Shown here: positions 40,084 through 52,800 of the stretch, in pieces
Position numbering within the stretch: the stretch's first letter is position 1
How the letters are laid out: each line of letters begins with the position of its first letter
Source of the DNA: Tetranychus cinnabarinus
Taxonomy: Eukaryota > Arthropoda > Arachnida > Trombidiformes > Tetranychidae
NCBI GenBank assembly: GCA_022266195.1
Contig: WHVY01000005.1
Coordinates: 4,898,001-4,962,000 of the forward strand
Reading direction: 5' to 3'
Length of the DNA stretch: 64,000 nt
Notes under the pieces: generated by a model
What the model saw: only the letters and a program-made list of their open reading frames with translations
Told to the model about the DNA's origin: nothing
Database searches by the model: none
Program-made: the position numbers and the translations under genes

Positions 40084-43075
40084 ATTCTTGTCAGTTGAAT
40101 GTTATCAGGGTGAATGTTGATGAAATTAATTTCCAGTTCAACAGTGAGTTTATCGATAAAAACACAGAGTTTTGTTGAGGTTGGCAACAGTAATAGTAGC
40201 AAACAATTTAACCAGGCAAGCAAAAAAAAAAGAAGAAGTAAAAGCAACGTTAAAAGAGTTAAAGTGGTTAATTCTGGGAGGGAAAAGCGAGGAGTGAGAA
40301 AAGAAGAACAAGAATAGAAAAAAAGGGTTTTTAATGAAGAGCAGGGAAGCAACAAGGATGATGATAAGGATGTGTGCATGTTGAAATTGTAAACATCTCA
40401 GCATGCTTGACGATCTCATCTCAGTGGGTAAACCTCATTTGGAAGTGCACAACATTCATTTCATTAGCTAACCATTGCCAGGGAAGTTGTTTGATAACAT
40501 TTAAAGCTAATGAAGCCATTCCCATCCAAGTTTAGTGTTAATAGATGTTAGTTGAACATAATTTTTGTGTTTTTTTTTCTCACTTTTTTCGTCTTTCCAT
40601 TTCTCTTTCACTTTCTCTCCATTAAATGTTGCCATTCCTCACCAAATCCAACAGTTAATACAGTTGACATGTATTAGGTAAACCCAAAAGTCTTTGTGGG
40701 CTTTTCACTCATTTATTTCAAATAGCCAAGTAATCTAGTGAAATCTATTCAATTGTCTCCACCTTCATAATTAATCAATTTTGCTCTTTAATTTGCACCT
40801 AATTTCACGATAAAAAACCTTGATTAACATACATGCAATTAAATCTTTTGTCGAATAAAATTGTCGATCAAAATCAAAACTTGAAAAAATCAACATCAAT
40901 CGAAAGCTTGAAGTTCATATAATCACTGATGTTAGATCAGTTATTCAGATTCGAAGTTAAAAAAAAGCTCATCTTTTCGACCATTTTCTATGAGATTTTC
41001 AATTCGATTTTGAACCGAATTTCGAAAAACTTGAAAAATCTTTTCTATGTAAATTCAACGTTAAAATAAGTTCAGATTATCATTGAACAATTGAATAACA
41101 GAAAGAATCAGCATTTAATTTCAACAAGTGATAATGGCCGTCAGTCTCTCAATCGATATGGATTTTTTTCAATTTTTGATCGTTGAGCTTTTTTGATCAA
41201 CAATTTAATTTGAATCTTGCAAAGTGTGATAAATGCTGCTTTGATCAATCAATATTTTAATCATGAAATTAGGTGCAAATAAAAGAGTGAAAAGCGGTTA
41301 ATAGTAAAATGTAAACAATTAAATGCTGAGTATTGAATCACTGTAAAGCTGCAAAGACTTTTAGGTTTACCTAATATTCAGCGATAATGAAACTCGATCA
41401 AAGAGTGCAACTTGTCCATGTCATGAATTATCAGTAAACCCTCGAAAGAACAGAACAATTTCAATATTGGAATGAAATTGGTGATAGAATGCAAAATCCC
41501 TCCCAGTAACATATTATTGTTGTTGATAAGCAAAGATAATGGGCTTTATATTTTTGGCCAAAAGTGTAACACGAAAGGTGAAACAAGCCTTTTGGATAGC
41601 AAAGTAAACATGGCACAAGGCTTAATCTAAAGGTGATAAATAACCAAGTTGCTGAAATGATAACATTGATAATTCCCTTGATTGAATAATAAAAATGACC
41701 AGCTCGTAATTGAATGAAAATTGTTGGCAGAGAAAAAAAACATTACATTAAATTAGATCGAAAGTGAAATTTGCCATAAAGTCGACTCTTTGCCAATTAA
41801 TTGAGATCAACTCGACTTTTATTAATATTGGTAACACACAAAGTATTGTTACAACTCTGTTTACCTTTTATCACTCAATATGATTGTCGATATAAAAGTG
41901 ACCATAAAAAGTCATTGAGCGTAATTTTATCCAAATTTTTGTCCTTCATTTACTTGGAATCAAGGTAAAGCAGATTAAATGATTAGTCTTCAACATTGAC
42001 AATCAATTGACTATTTATTTGCCTTCAAAATGATTCTCCAATTGAGGCCAAAATCACCATTTTTGGAGCAACTTTTTTTGTTGTTACTTTCATCACCTTT
42101 AATGGTTAATATCGACAATTATTGATATCATTATACCTTATTATGGCTCTAATTTTGTGCGTTCAGCTCGAGATATTTATCAGCTTTGCTCGTCATAAAG
42201 TAAAGTAATAAAATCGCAGAGTGAAAAGAGTCTTTTTTTATTACATTGAATTGAGTGTTGAACCTTCAATGTTTATATCAATTTTGTTTTTCATTATTTT
42301 GTCTCTTATTTATTCACTTTATGCTGAATCAGGTTCCGTTTGTAAATATTTTGTCTCTTATTTCATGATATTTTTCTCGTTTACTTTCGTTTCTTTATTA
42401 ATGGAAACACTTTTTTTTCTCTTACTCTGACTTTTGCTTTTTAATTTATCATGAAATTTCAATGGATAAATCAATGTTTGTTACTTTCCATTGAAATCAC
42501 TTCAATTGATTGAGATTCAACTTTTGATCAGTGTTGCTTCCATTTTATGGTTGCATTTTTAATGAAACCTTTTAGTCTTTTCAATAGCTTTAAATAAGTC
42601 TAACGTCAAATAAAGCTTGTTCATTTAAAGTTCAAAGTGCAATTCAAGTTTAATCAGCATTTTATTCATCTTATTTCATCATATATGCACACCATTGGAT
42701 ACAATATGAGAAATCAAAGTCTTGGAAGAATGTAAAATACGTTCAATTTCGTGTTTGTGTCACTAATAGAACCAGAAGAATCGTGAATATTTTCCATTTT
42801 TAGTAAAGCGCTTGTTCATAACTGATTTCACAATGTAAGAGGTAAGAAATACAATGCTGATCGGTGCGAAAGGCTGCCTTTGGGTTTGGCAGGGTTGATA
42901 TACCTTGAAGATGTAGGGAAATAATGAGCTCAATTTTTCTTCGTGGTCTATGTTGAAACCAAACTCTCGTCTAGTCAAGTCTATGCGATCTTTCATTTGC
43001 ACAAGCGTTACAATTTTTTCTGTTTAAGTTTCCCAGACAGATAAACTGACAGTCATCAAACATACATCAAACTTG

Positions 43076-43114
43076 CAAGCATCAAACTATAGTCAAACCA
43101 TAGTTTGATGCTTG
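43076..43114. repeat. Perfect 15-bp inverted repeat (hairpin)
   Basis: The left arm CAAGCATCAAACTAT (43076-43090) is exactly complementary to the right arm at 43100-43114, with a 9-nt loop. Just upstream, CATCAAAC recurs twice more (43034-43073), giving a small CATCAAAC-rich patch. The stem is shorter than a typical animal microRNA precursor. Confidence 0.75.
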
Positions 43115-46100
43115 TAAGAAGGCTATGAATCTGTTGCCTAAGCAGAGGTGATTCATCAAGTAAAGCGCCTTGATCTAGTCGAATCCTTGAGAGACTGGAA
43201 TGACAAGAATTGAAAACAAATTTCACCAAATTTGAAATAAAATCACGTTCAAATTAGAAATTTTCAAAATTTTGAAACTTATCAACTTAGTGTTTGACCC
43301 TTTACCAGATTTGAAGACACTTTTTCCCAGACTGATAAACTTTCAATATCTGTTGAAAAGCTGAAAAAGTCAGTAAAATTATCAGTTGGCAAATCCCATG
43401 ATCCATTGCAAATTAAAGTTAACTTTTCAAGGTTTGTTGAAGTCAAGTAAGAAACTTCAAGAGATTCAAAAGGCTTATAAAAAATAACTTTTAAATCCCT
43501 AATGAAATGTTCACTAATGAATCAACGCAACCTTTGATTTTACCCTGAATTGGTATTTATCAATGTTATGAGATGAAATAACGGAATGTCAATAAGATGC
43601 AAAAGCAAATGAATAACTTATTCATTGACTGTAAAAGGATAACAAGACGATAATGTGTCCATGTGTTATCAATAATACAAATGGAATACCATTTAACAGG
43701 TTCATTTGTTTCATTGCCTTCCTCTTGCCTTCTCTCATCCTCACTCTCCATCATTATTATCATGATATAATATTTGAAGAATAACTTGAGTAGAAAACAT
43801 TGTTTTCTGTTGCGTTATTTATGGATTTTGTTGCCTTCCAACTGCCATCAAGATTAAAACATAAAGGTTATCGAAACATCATCCTTATCTTGTCCTAACA
43901 GTTGAACCATTTCCCAGTGAATCAACAATTGAAACCACTTGTTTCCCCTTTTCTCAGTTTACAAATGTTTCATGATCACAGTTGAAATGTTTGACAATTT
44001 GAATAGTTGATTGGAGGAAACATGAATGACAATTATTGAGCCAAATTACACTCAACTCTTGAGAGTAAAGTTAATGTTAAGAAGACACAAGTTGATCATG
44101 AAGAGATCCATCAGCTTTAACATAGTTTCAGGCAGTGAGGCAAAAAAAACCTTCACTTGGATTAACATATTGTCAGTTTTTTCCCTTCAAAAGTCGAACT
44201 TTTTTTTTCTTCATTTCAGTTTTTTTTCTATTTTCCAAACCAAAACTGATTCCAGTAATTTCAGGCTTTCCAGCTTTACCTAAACTTGATATACTGTTTG
44301 TCTATGTTAATTTACCCTCTGGTTTAATATTATAATCTATTCAGGTAAGTTGAAGAAAAAAATGGCTCGAAAAGTGTATCGAGAGAGAAATGTTTAAACT
44401 CGAAGAAGCTTTCAACATTGGTTTCTATTTAAACTTATCAAAAGCTCTATCATGATAGTCAATTTTGGGTTCAATATTTTACAAAAAAATTGTATACAAA
44501 CATGTGTAAACATGGAAAATGAAGTTTAACCAAAAACACAGAATGACAAGTTTTGGGGAAAAATATTGTTCCACAATTTTGGTCAAAACTTTTCACTACA
44601 ACTCGACATTTTGAAAGCTAAAGTGAAGGAAAAAAACGAAAAAATTGGTTTTGGAATTTTTGAGATTCGTTTTGTTTCGATTGAATTTCAGTGTTGGACA
44701 TTTTGGAATAAAGTGTTTTCAATTCGAATGGATTTTATTGATCTGCTGATTCGAGTGGTTACAAGAAGATTAAATAATAATGTTATTAGAATGTTGGAAA
44801 TTAATAACGCCAGGAAAGAACTGATGAGACAATAAGAATCTGATGAAAGTTGTAAGCATTATTTACATATTCATTGAACAATAAATACGATTATGTTCAT
44901 TGAATGGTACTTGAGATTTGTCTGAATGTGAATAAATTAACTTTGGATAGTTTGTTCCATTAATCGATAAAATCGATTGGCATATCATGACCAAGTGATA
45001 GAAACAAATATGACGATTACAATTGAAACTTTTACTGTTTTCATTTGGTTCAAAGAGGTTGGACAAAAATTTTCATTTCCTAAACTTAAATTTTCAATCA
45101 ACTTTTTATATTCAATTAGCTTATGCTTTTCAATTTGCACAACAAGTTGCTAATAAACTGTACAAATTGACCTCAATTTTGACTTATCAAGTTGATGATT
45201 GAAAAATGTTTCAACTTTAAATTAAATTACAAAACTTTTCTATTTTTCAATCGGAAAAGTTTTTCCGTCAAATTATTGAAAAAGAAAAGAGGAAAAAAGA
45301 TGAAACAGAAAAATTGAATCATAAATGTGATCCAATGAACATTTCATGAAGAGTCTTGGAAAATTTGAAGCTGGAATGAACAATTGTTTCATTTTTTCTT
45401 CATGAGTTGCAATTCGAAGAAAAATGTTGAAATAAGTTTACATTCGAACTTCAATTTTCGTTTTTTCGTCCAGTTACATGAGATAGAAACTTGAAAGCGA
45501 ATTTCAAAGTTGCGAAGAAATGTTCAAATCTTTTTCTTCTTTGCGGATGAAACATTTTCTCTGTTCGATGTCTTCGTCAGCGTTTCGAGAATCTTGTTGA
45601 GTTTCTTTTGATTGCAATTTCGATTGTTGTAAATTGTTCAATCAAATTAATGCCTTTTCTTCTCGAACTTTAAAGTTGCTCGTTTAATGCTGAACACGGT
45701 TTAAATCAGAAGGTGAAGTTGAATAGATTTCATAAACAGTGACAAATACTGATCATGAGACAATTTTGTTTTCTGATTCAATTTCGTTCGCTTACAATCA
45801 AATCAAATTGATGATTCAATAATTTTTCTTCTTGTTCCTCATTTTTTATTAGTTTAACTTTTGTTCTAGTCTGCAGTTCCTTTGGCCATTTCAACCAGAT
45901 TCACATTGACTTTCAATTGGGCCAATTTAGAGTCTAAATTAATCGAGAATTGGCAAAATCTCCAATTTAATAAACTGATTAGTTAATCATTGAAATTCAG
46001 TTTCATGTTCAATAGTCAAGAGATTTGTTGCATTCAATGATCAGATCAAAGATATGCTTTTGCACCAATCGAAGTTTAAAAATTTTTAAAATTCGAATGT

Positions 46101-48316
46101 TTCTGAACTTTTTACTCTCACAGTTTGGAGGAAAAAATTCTTAAAGAGTTTCATTGTATTCAAGTTGACTGCAACTGGACAGAACTTAGTTTGAGCTTGA
46201 ATGAAACTTCGATCAAAGGGATTTAACGAAATGCTGATTTCGCAGGTTTCTTCCTGATTCTGCATTCCGAATGGCTAGAGAAGGCAAAATTGAGAAACAA
46301 AAGACTCTTTCATGTAACTGTCATTGTTGGTGCTCTTTAGAGTTCTGATAATTCTGCACTTGATAGATAACGATCACGTAGAATTTTCATGTTTTTTCTT
46401 CATACCTTTGGTTTACATTTTTTTTGTTTCAAAGTTATTCTCTGATGCTATTATATTCCCTGTGTACTTCACTTACTCAGGCAATCTCATTCTTTTCACC
46501 CTGAGTCTTCTTTTGGCTCAACATTTCAACAGGCAATTGCCATCATCTTCAGCTTCAATCTTGTTCTTCATTTTTTTTGTTCCTCTTTTCTTCAATGAAA
46601 TAATGAAAAAGGAAATAAGATTCTTTTGGATACTTTTTCGTTTCTTTACTTCACCTATTCTTTAATCATATTATCATCATGAGATTGAATTATTACTCTC
46701 AATTGTATCATCATCACATGATCCTCACTAATCTTCTTACCATCGTCTTCCTTTCATCGTGTATTCCATCGTATATTGATTGCTTTAATCTGTTAATTTT
46801 ACTATTTTAATATTGATATTGACCTAGAAACATTTTGCCAACAATACTTTACCCTTTTCCTCAACTAGCATGCATCTTGAAGATAAAAATGAATCTCATC
46901 GATAGTTGAATTAACTTTTTATGCTAATATTATTGAACAGAAAATGGAAATTAAATTCGTCTTGAAAACCCATGAACATTGCCCTCAGCATGCACGTGAA
47001 GGTAACTTTGATTGACGCCTAACAGGTTGACTCGCCATTAAGTCCGAATGAAAAAAGTAAATTAAACTGAGAAAGTCAAATCTTTTCATTTCCATAAGTT
47101 GAATCTTGAATTTGAAATGAAGTTGCTTGTGAAGTTGAAATGTTGAACAAACTACAAAATTTAATGAATTGGTTGCAAAGTTCAACTCGACTCTTGAAAT
47201 GAGAAAATTAATTTTTCTAAACTTTAATTTGGATTAATTTCCAGTCTCATTAAAAAGTATATTAATTTAGATTTATCAATTCGTCTTTTCTCTCTGTAAG
47301 ATTTCCATGGAAATTTTGTTTTCTTTTTTCGAATCAGTTTGAATTTTACTTCGAAACGTATTTTTAGGATAAAAACATGTTTTTGTTTTACGTCGAAATG
47401 AGCCAATTTTGGAAAGGGTTGAAGGTCACTGAAATTGTAGCAAAACACATTTTAATGAAAGTTGAATGTTGAACAGAAATAATTGATCGTGAAAATTTCA
47501 AGCTTCCCTTTGATCGTAAACAATATATTTTTCAATAACAGGATAACAAGTTTGACATTTAAAGTGATTGATTAAACTGACCTTGTTTTGTAACTTCAAT
47601 CTCATCAATAACAACCTTGTAAAGTCACCTTACATTCCGGAAACAGGATGGACTCATAATTGTTCATCAGGTTACTAGATGACTCAAAAGATGAGGTGAA
47701 CTGAAGCGAGCAAAGTATCAACAAGAAAAGTCTGACAAGGGAATCCCACGAATTGATCAATTGATAATTATATTACAAATAGAATACAAATTTTCTAGAA
47801 AAAAAGAAAAAATAATTTCTCGATAATTGTCCGAATCGAAAAAGTATCAAAATCCTGTCTTGGTCTCTGACCCAATGCACTGATAGCGACGAATGAACCT
47901 GGATATCGATTGATCACTGGGGTTCCCTTGTAAGTTTACCTTGGAGTTTATGTTTTTACTGCGAAAATTCGTTCGATTTCAAGTTGAATAAAGTTGAGAA
48001 AAAAATGATTTCATTGAAGGGAATGATGAAGATGATGGGGAAAAGGTAAAGATGAATTTTTGAGGGAAAAGGATGTTTATATTTCGAAAGGTGAAAAAGT
48101 ATTAGTAAATTTTTTAATGAGTTTCCATCGCAAGTGTTCTGAAGAGCATTCATCTTCTATGTTTACTTTTTACCTCTTTTTGCTTTGCCATCTTTACCTC
48201 TCATCTTTTTAGTCATCATTTTCATTTTAAAATTGAGTCGTTCCATCAATCTGATTTGCTTCCCTGACGAACTCATTTTCATGCCCAAAAGCAACAAATG
48301 CTCTTCTCTTGAAATG

Positions 48317-48347
48317 TTTGTGTGTGTGTGTGTGTTTGTGTTTGTGT
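48317..48347 (+). repeat. GT microsatellite
   Basis: About 31 bp of (TG)n with two T interruptions near its right end. Confidence 0.85.
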
Positions 48348-48720
48348 TAATAATAACCTGTTGATGAAGAAGGCAAAGAGTAAAGTTGAAGGTGAATGGG
48401 AATGAAAATGGATGTGAAATAAAATGTTTAACTTGATTTCAATTTTGCTCTCAGGTAAAATGAATATTGAATCTGGAATCATATTATTACAGATGTTTTT
48501 CAACAATTAACTTTACTCAACAAAAATGCTCTTCACTTTCAACATCTTTATCAACCCTTGTTTATCCTTCATCATCAGTCTTTCCTTTCCTTTACTTTTC
48601 ATCATTTTCTTCTTCTTTTTTTTGTCTTTTCTTATTCATTCATTCATTCATCGCGTTCCTTTCTTTTCATACTTTCTACTCTTAGACTTTGCTTATTCTA
48701 CCCTTGAGCATTATTATCTT

Positions 48721-48759
48721 GATTATAATGATAATAATGATAATAATAATGATGATGAA
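48721..48759 (+). repeat. ATA/ATG-rich simple repeat
   Basis: Imperfect trinucleotide array of GAT, AAT and ATA units, about 39 bp. Confidence 0.75.
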
Positions 48760-49289
48760 GAAAATGTAATGATAATCAGGTTGACTGGAAGATGAAAATG
48801 CGTTATCATTAACAACATCCAAGAAACTCAAATACGATTAGGAAACTTTCCTCTTCACCATCACCATCTTTTTCCTCACCTTTTCACTCCCAGTCTCTGG
48901 TGGCAACTTGCTATATTCAGTGATAATTACACACATAAATGTTACAATTGCGATTTTTAATCATAAAGATTGGCTAAGAGGATGAAAAATAATGAAATAA
49001 TCACTGCTTTCATCATTTAGTTGGTCTACTTTTTCCCTGTTTTCCCTATCATTTTGCCATTAAATTTCGAGAGTTCTGATTGATCATTTTTTGCTCTATT
49101 TACAAATCATCTTGATGTAATATATTTGTGAAACAATTATTAGAGTTAGTCAGTCCATATCGTTTGAACGAACGTTATTGTTAAGTCGGTTCCTTTCAAT
49201 CAATTCAGAAATAAAAACTTTAGTACAATCTTGATGTTAACGGGGGTTGGGAAAATTTTCAATGAGCTCAATTAGAGTCAAACAGGAAC

Positions 49290-49850
49290 TTGCAATCGAT
49301 GAGCGACGACTTGGTTGATTGTTGGATGTGCTGGCAATTTACATGCACGTTCTGTCTATCCCACCTTTATATCGCCGCCAGGATGTTGAACGAAAAATTG
49401 ACATTTTGGAGTAGTTTTTCGCCTCAAAAAATCTTTTACCTTAGCCATACGGCGAGTCCGAGCTTTTTGGAATAACCCGATTCAAATTAAGCACAGGAGA
49501 CATGAAACAAATTTATGATGTGTTTAAGGCTCATGGGTCAGTTATGTTTAAAAGAAGTAAGAACGAAAGAGAAAATCAGCGAGGTCAGGAATTTTGGACT
49601 GTCCAGGTGGCTTGAGAAGAACGCGCTCTCGACAAGACGTTTGGTAAGCATCACTGGAATGAAAACTCATGAACAAAATGCTTTTGACAAATGAAACTTT
49701 ATGCGGATTTTCATGACTCAAGGACGCGAGAAAAATGTTCAGATGACCTTTAAAAATCATAAGTAGAATTCGCGCAAAACGACCTTGAATGACCTTGAGA
49801 TTAGCATAAAAAAGTGTTAATAAAATTTCAAGTCTAATGATGCACGTCAA
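49290..49850 (+). mobile_element. Probable decayed Tc1/mariner-like element, weakly supported
   Basis: Base composition shifts here, with many CG dinucleotides against the AT-rich background, as in an inserted element. One plus-strand frame reads RFKLSTGDMKQIYDVFKAHGSV (about 49481-49546), broken here as the HTH-like core followed by 'HGSV', which resembles the HTH plus 'tGSV' junction before the GRPR linker in Tc1-like transposases. After a frame change, PGGLRRTRSRQDVW (about 49602-49643) resembles a degraded GRPR-type linker, and LLTNETLCGFS follows. No catalytic domain, terminal repeat or target duplication was identified. Several stops make it dead. The assignment rests on motif shape, not on a strong match. 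Confidence 0.35.
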
Positions 49851-52800
49851 GATTCTCTATTTCTAAGGATAACTGAGTTATTCTAGAAAGAAAACCGTTT
49901 TTTAGCGCTAACGTATACAAATATTTGATTCTGTATCTCTAAAACATATCAACATATCAAAATCAGGAGTGAAATTTATTTTTCACTTTTTGATCTTTTC
50001 TAGTTGATTCATTTTTCGTTTACTCTCGCAATGATTTCCATCCTTCATCAACTTATTGATGACCTGGAAGATAAAATATCGTTAAGACTTGCAACATCGT
50101 CTAGACTGCACTTTCTTATGTGATAAACTGATTTCTGTTAACCCATTGGCGGCGTTTACGTGATTTATTTTAATAAACAGTAAACGATTCTTTTTTTTCT
50201 TACTTTTGTCTTTTCACGATTTCGAGATAATTTTTTTCTCCACTCATTCAATACTAGAATAAAGTTTGATAATAAAACAGAAGGAGAAGAAAAGGAATAA
50301 AAGATGAAGAAAATCACATTTTTTTATTCTTCATGTTCATCCAAAGAAACAAATAGTTACAGTGAAACAAACAAAATGAACGTTTCTTTTTCTCTTGCCA
50401 TCATTATCATGTAACTCTTGATTCCATTTATATACATTTCCTTCTCATGCCCATTTACCTTGCAGTAGATCAATTATCATTACAATCGCAACCAATCGAA
50501 CAGTTTTACGGTCCAAAGTCAATATTAATCCAAGGTAAATCTTCCAATATTTGACGCTCAGTCTGCCTTTCTCATCGTTTCATGAATCAATTTTTTTCCT
50601 TTCAACTTTGGTCTCAAGTCATTATCAACTTTTTTCATCAACAAAATGCTCGGATGTTTGAAATAATTACATTCACCATTTGTTTTTGTGTGCTCTGCAT
50701 TTCATTTAACTCTTTCATCTTTAAATTGTTTCCAACGATATCAGTTTAAAGCTGAAAAATGAATCTCAATTTTAATGTTTATTCAATGACATTAAATCGC
50801 ATCATTTTGTGCTCTTTTTTGCTTGTGGTAATCAACATTAGAATCAACAATATTATCAGCAAATGAATGAAACTTCTTGTTCTGCAAACATGAGGAAAAA
50901 AAGAGAGGAAAAGAAGGAAAAAACAAAAATCTAAATAATTCAACTCTAATAGTGATATTTATTTATTTATTCAAAATTATTCAGACTTTTTTGCTTCTTC
51001 TTTCCCTTAGTGAAGCTTTTGTTTTTCACCCTTTCACTGTTTCCATCCATTTCTAACAAATTGCCTGATTACATTTGAATAGTGGTCGAACTTTGTTTCT
51101 CTTCAATTGTTATCTCTTTCACTTTCCAAGGATAAATTCATGATACATTCATGTTTATAAATATATAAATAAATATAAAGAAAAAGAAGAAGAAGAAGAA
51201 ACATTAATAAAAGGAGCGACAAAATTTCATTATTCCGTCATGAATATTGGCTCATCAATGAACAATGTAACAATTTTTTGTTTCATTTTCAATATAAAAC
51301 TCCATTCATGTAACATTAAACCATTTATTGTCTGATTCATCGTTCTGATTCCATTTTTCATGTGTTTAGTTGATTGTAAATTTTGTTGCTTTGTCTTTGC
51401 CAATACTTATTCACTTTAAAAGGTCAGAAAAAAGACTTTGATTTTCAATTTGTATCCAAATTCTCATCATTTATTGCTGCCTTTAACCAGAATCGATAAT
51501 TTTATTCATCAAATTATTCTTTTATTTCAGGGTAAAAAGGTTGTTCATTAATTTCCAGACTATTTTAGATTCTCATTTGGAATTGTATTTAAATTGAATT
51601 GAAATTCGTTATGAAAATTGAGGAATTGTTTGACAGGGAAAAAAGTTTCTTTTGTTTTCTGAGCTTTTTTCTGAAAATTAAAGCGAAAGTTGTCTTAGCT
51701 AAAATTGATTCAGATTCAGTGAATTTCGTTTGTAAACATGAATATTGGGAAATTTTTTCGTCTTTCATTCTACTTGAAATCACCATGAAAAGAATTGCTA
51801 TTTTGACAGAAAACTTGGTTTTTATAAGCTTTTACTTTTTCTTCGCATTTCTACACATCATTATGAGTTTCAACTATTTTGCTCTTTATTCACATTTATA
51901 TCATATCGCATTCATCTCTGGTATAAACATTATTTTCAATGTTTTATCTTGCAACTTTTCAATCATTGAGGTGATACAAAACCTGTCAATGTGAAATTGT
52001 GTTTCCTTTTCGATTGAATCCAATGGAAAAGAGTAAAAAGTATATCTGATTTAATGTCTTCTCTTTTCCCTTTTGCTGACAAAATGGCTGTAAAAATAAT
52101 GAACCCGAGTTTTGATTAAAAAAAGTATACTTACAAACTCATAGCAAATGAAAAACATCGAGAAAAGTTGAAAGTGTTAGATTGATTAATGTGGAAACTT
52201 GTAATTGCTAAATATTGTAACTTATTATCTAACGTGCAACTGCAAGTCTATTCAATAAGCTACAGTTTCGCTGGTTACCGCGATTACCTAGACAAATCAA
52301 TCCATCAGCTGACAAGATACGAGACAGAGTGAACATGAGCATTCCAAAGTAAACTTTTAAAGTTGATTCTCGTCATCGCCAAGGATTGTCGTTGAACTGT
52401 TTCCTCCAAAATCGTGCGTAAATTACTGAGCAAATATCAAAGAGTTTTTAGTGAATATTCAGATGCGATGCTCATAGACTTAAGTGATTGTTTTGTTCAA
52501 AGACTCAAGCATTGTGAGTTGAACAGACGAAGCGATATGAGGTTTAGCATTTACTAATGAAGAGTTCATTAGTAGCTGCTGGTGAGTTTCATGAAATAAC
52601 CTTGAATGCAAATGAAATTCGTTCAATTTTTACTTTGAATAAAATTGTTCTTTGCTTTTGATCGTTCTGACAAAATTGTCTTTAAAATGATAATCACAAT
52701 GAAATTGAATTAAATGTACAAAAATAGAATGGCAAATCTATTGCAATTGAATTTTACCTTCCCAGTCATCCATTTTATCCTGAAGCAACATTATCCATAA

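Larger units (their letters stand above)
39405..49289. other. Gene-poor AT-rich interval, no supported gene
   Basis: About 9.9 kb without a supportable exon. It includes an AAG run (about 40061-40083), a higher-GC patch at about 42.74-43.1 kb with an unrecognised 79-codon minus-strand frame (42763-43002), a perfect hairpin at 43076-43114, an 89-codon plus-strand frame of unknown nature (44566-44835), a further higher-GC patch at about 47.6-47.95 kb, a GT repeat at 48317-48347 and an ATAATG-type repeat at 48721-48759. None gives a recognisable protein or RNA gene. Confidence 0.45.

Noticed and set aside
43076..43114. MicroRNA precursor
   Set aside because: A 15-bp stem is too short for a typical animal pre-miRNA, and no known miRNA seed was recognised.
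44566..44835. 89-codon frame with a fairly mixed composition
   Set aside because: No known domain and no convincing splice sites or partner exons; kept only as a mention in the interval description.
51599..51994. 131-codon hydrophobic frame upstream of SPR
   Set aside because: Phe/Ile-rich composition expected from T-rich DNA; no membrane-protein family recognised; its complement is also open (51589-51786).
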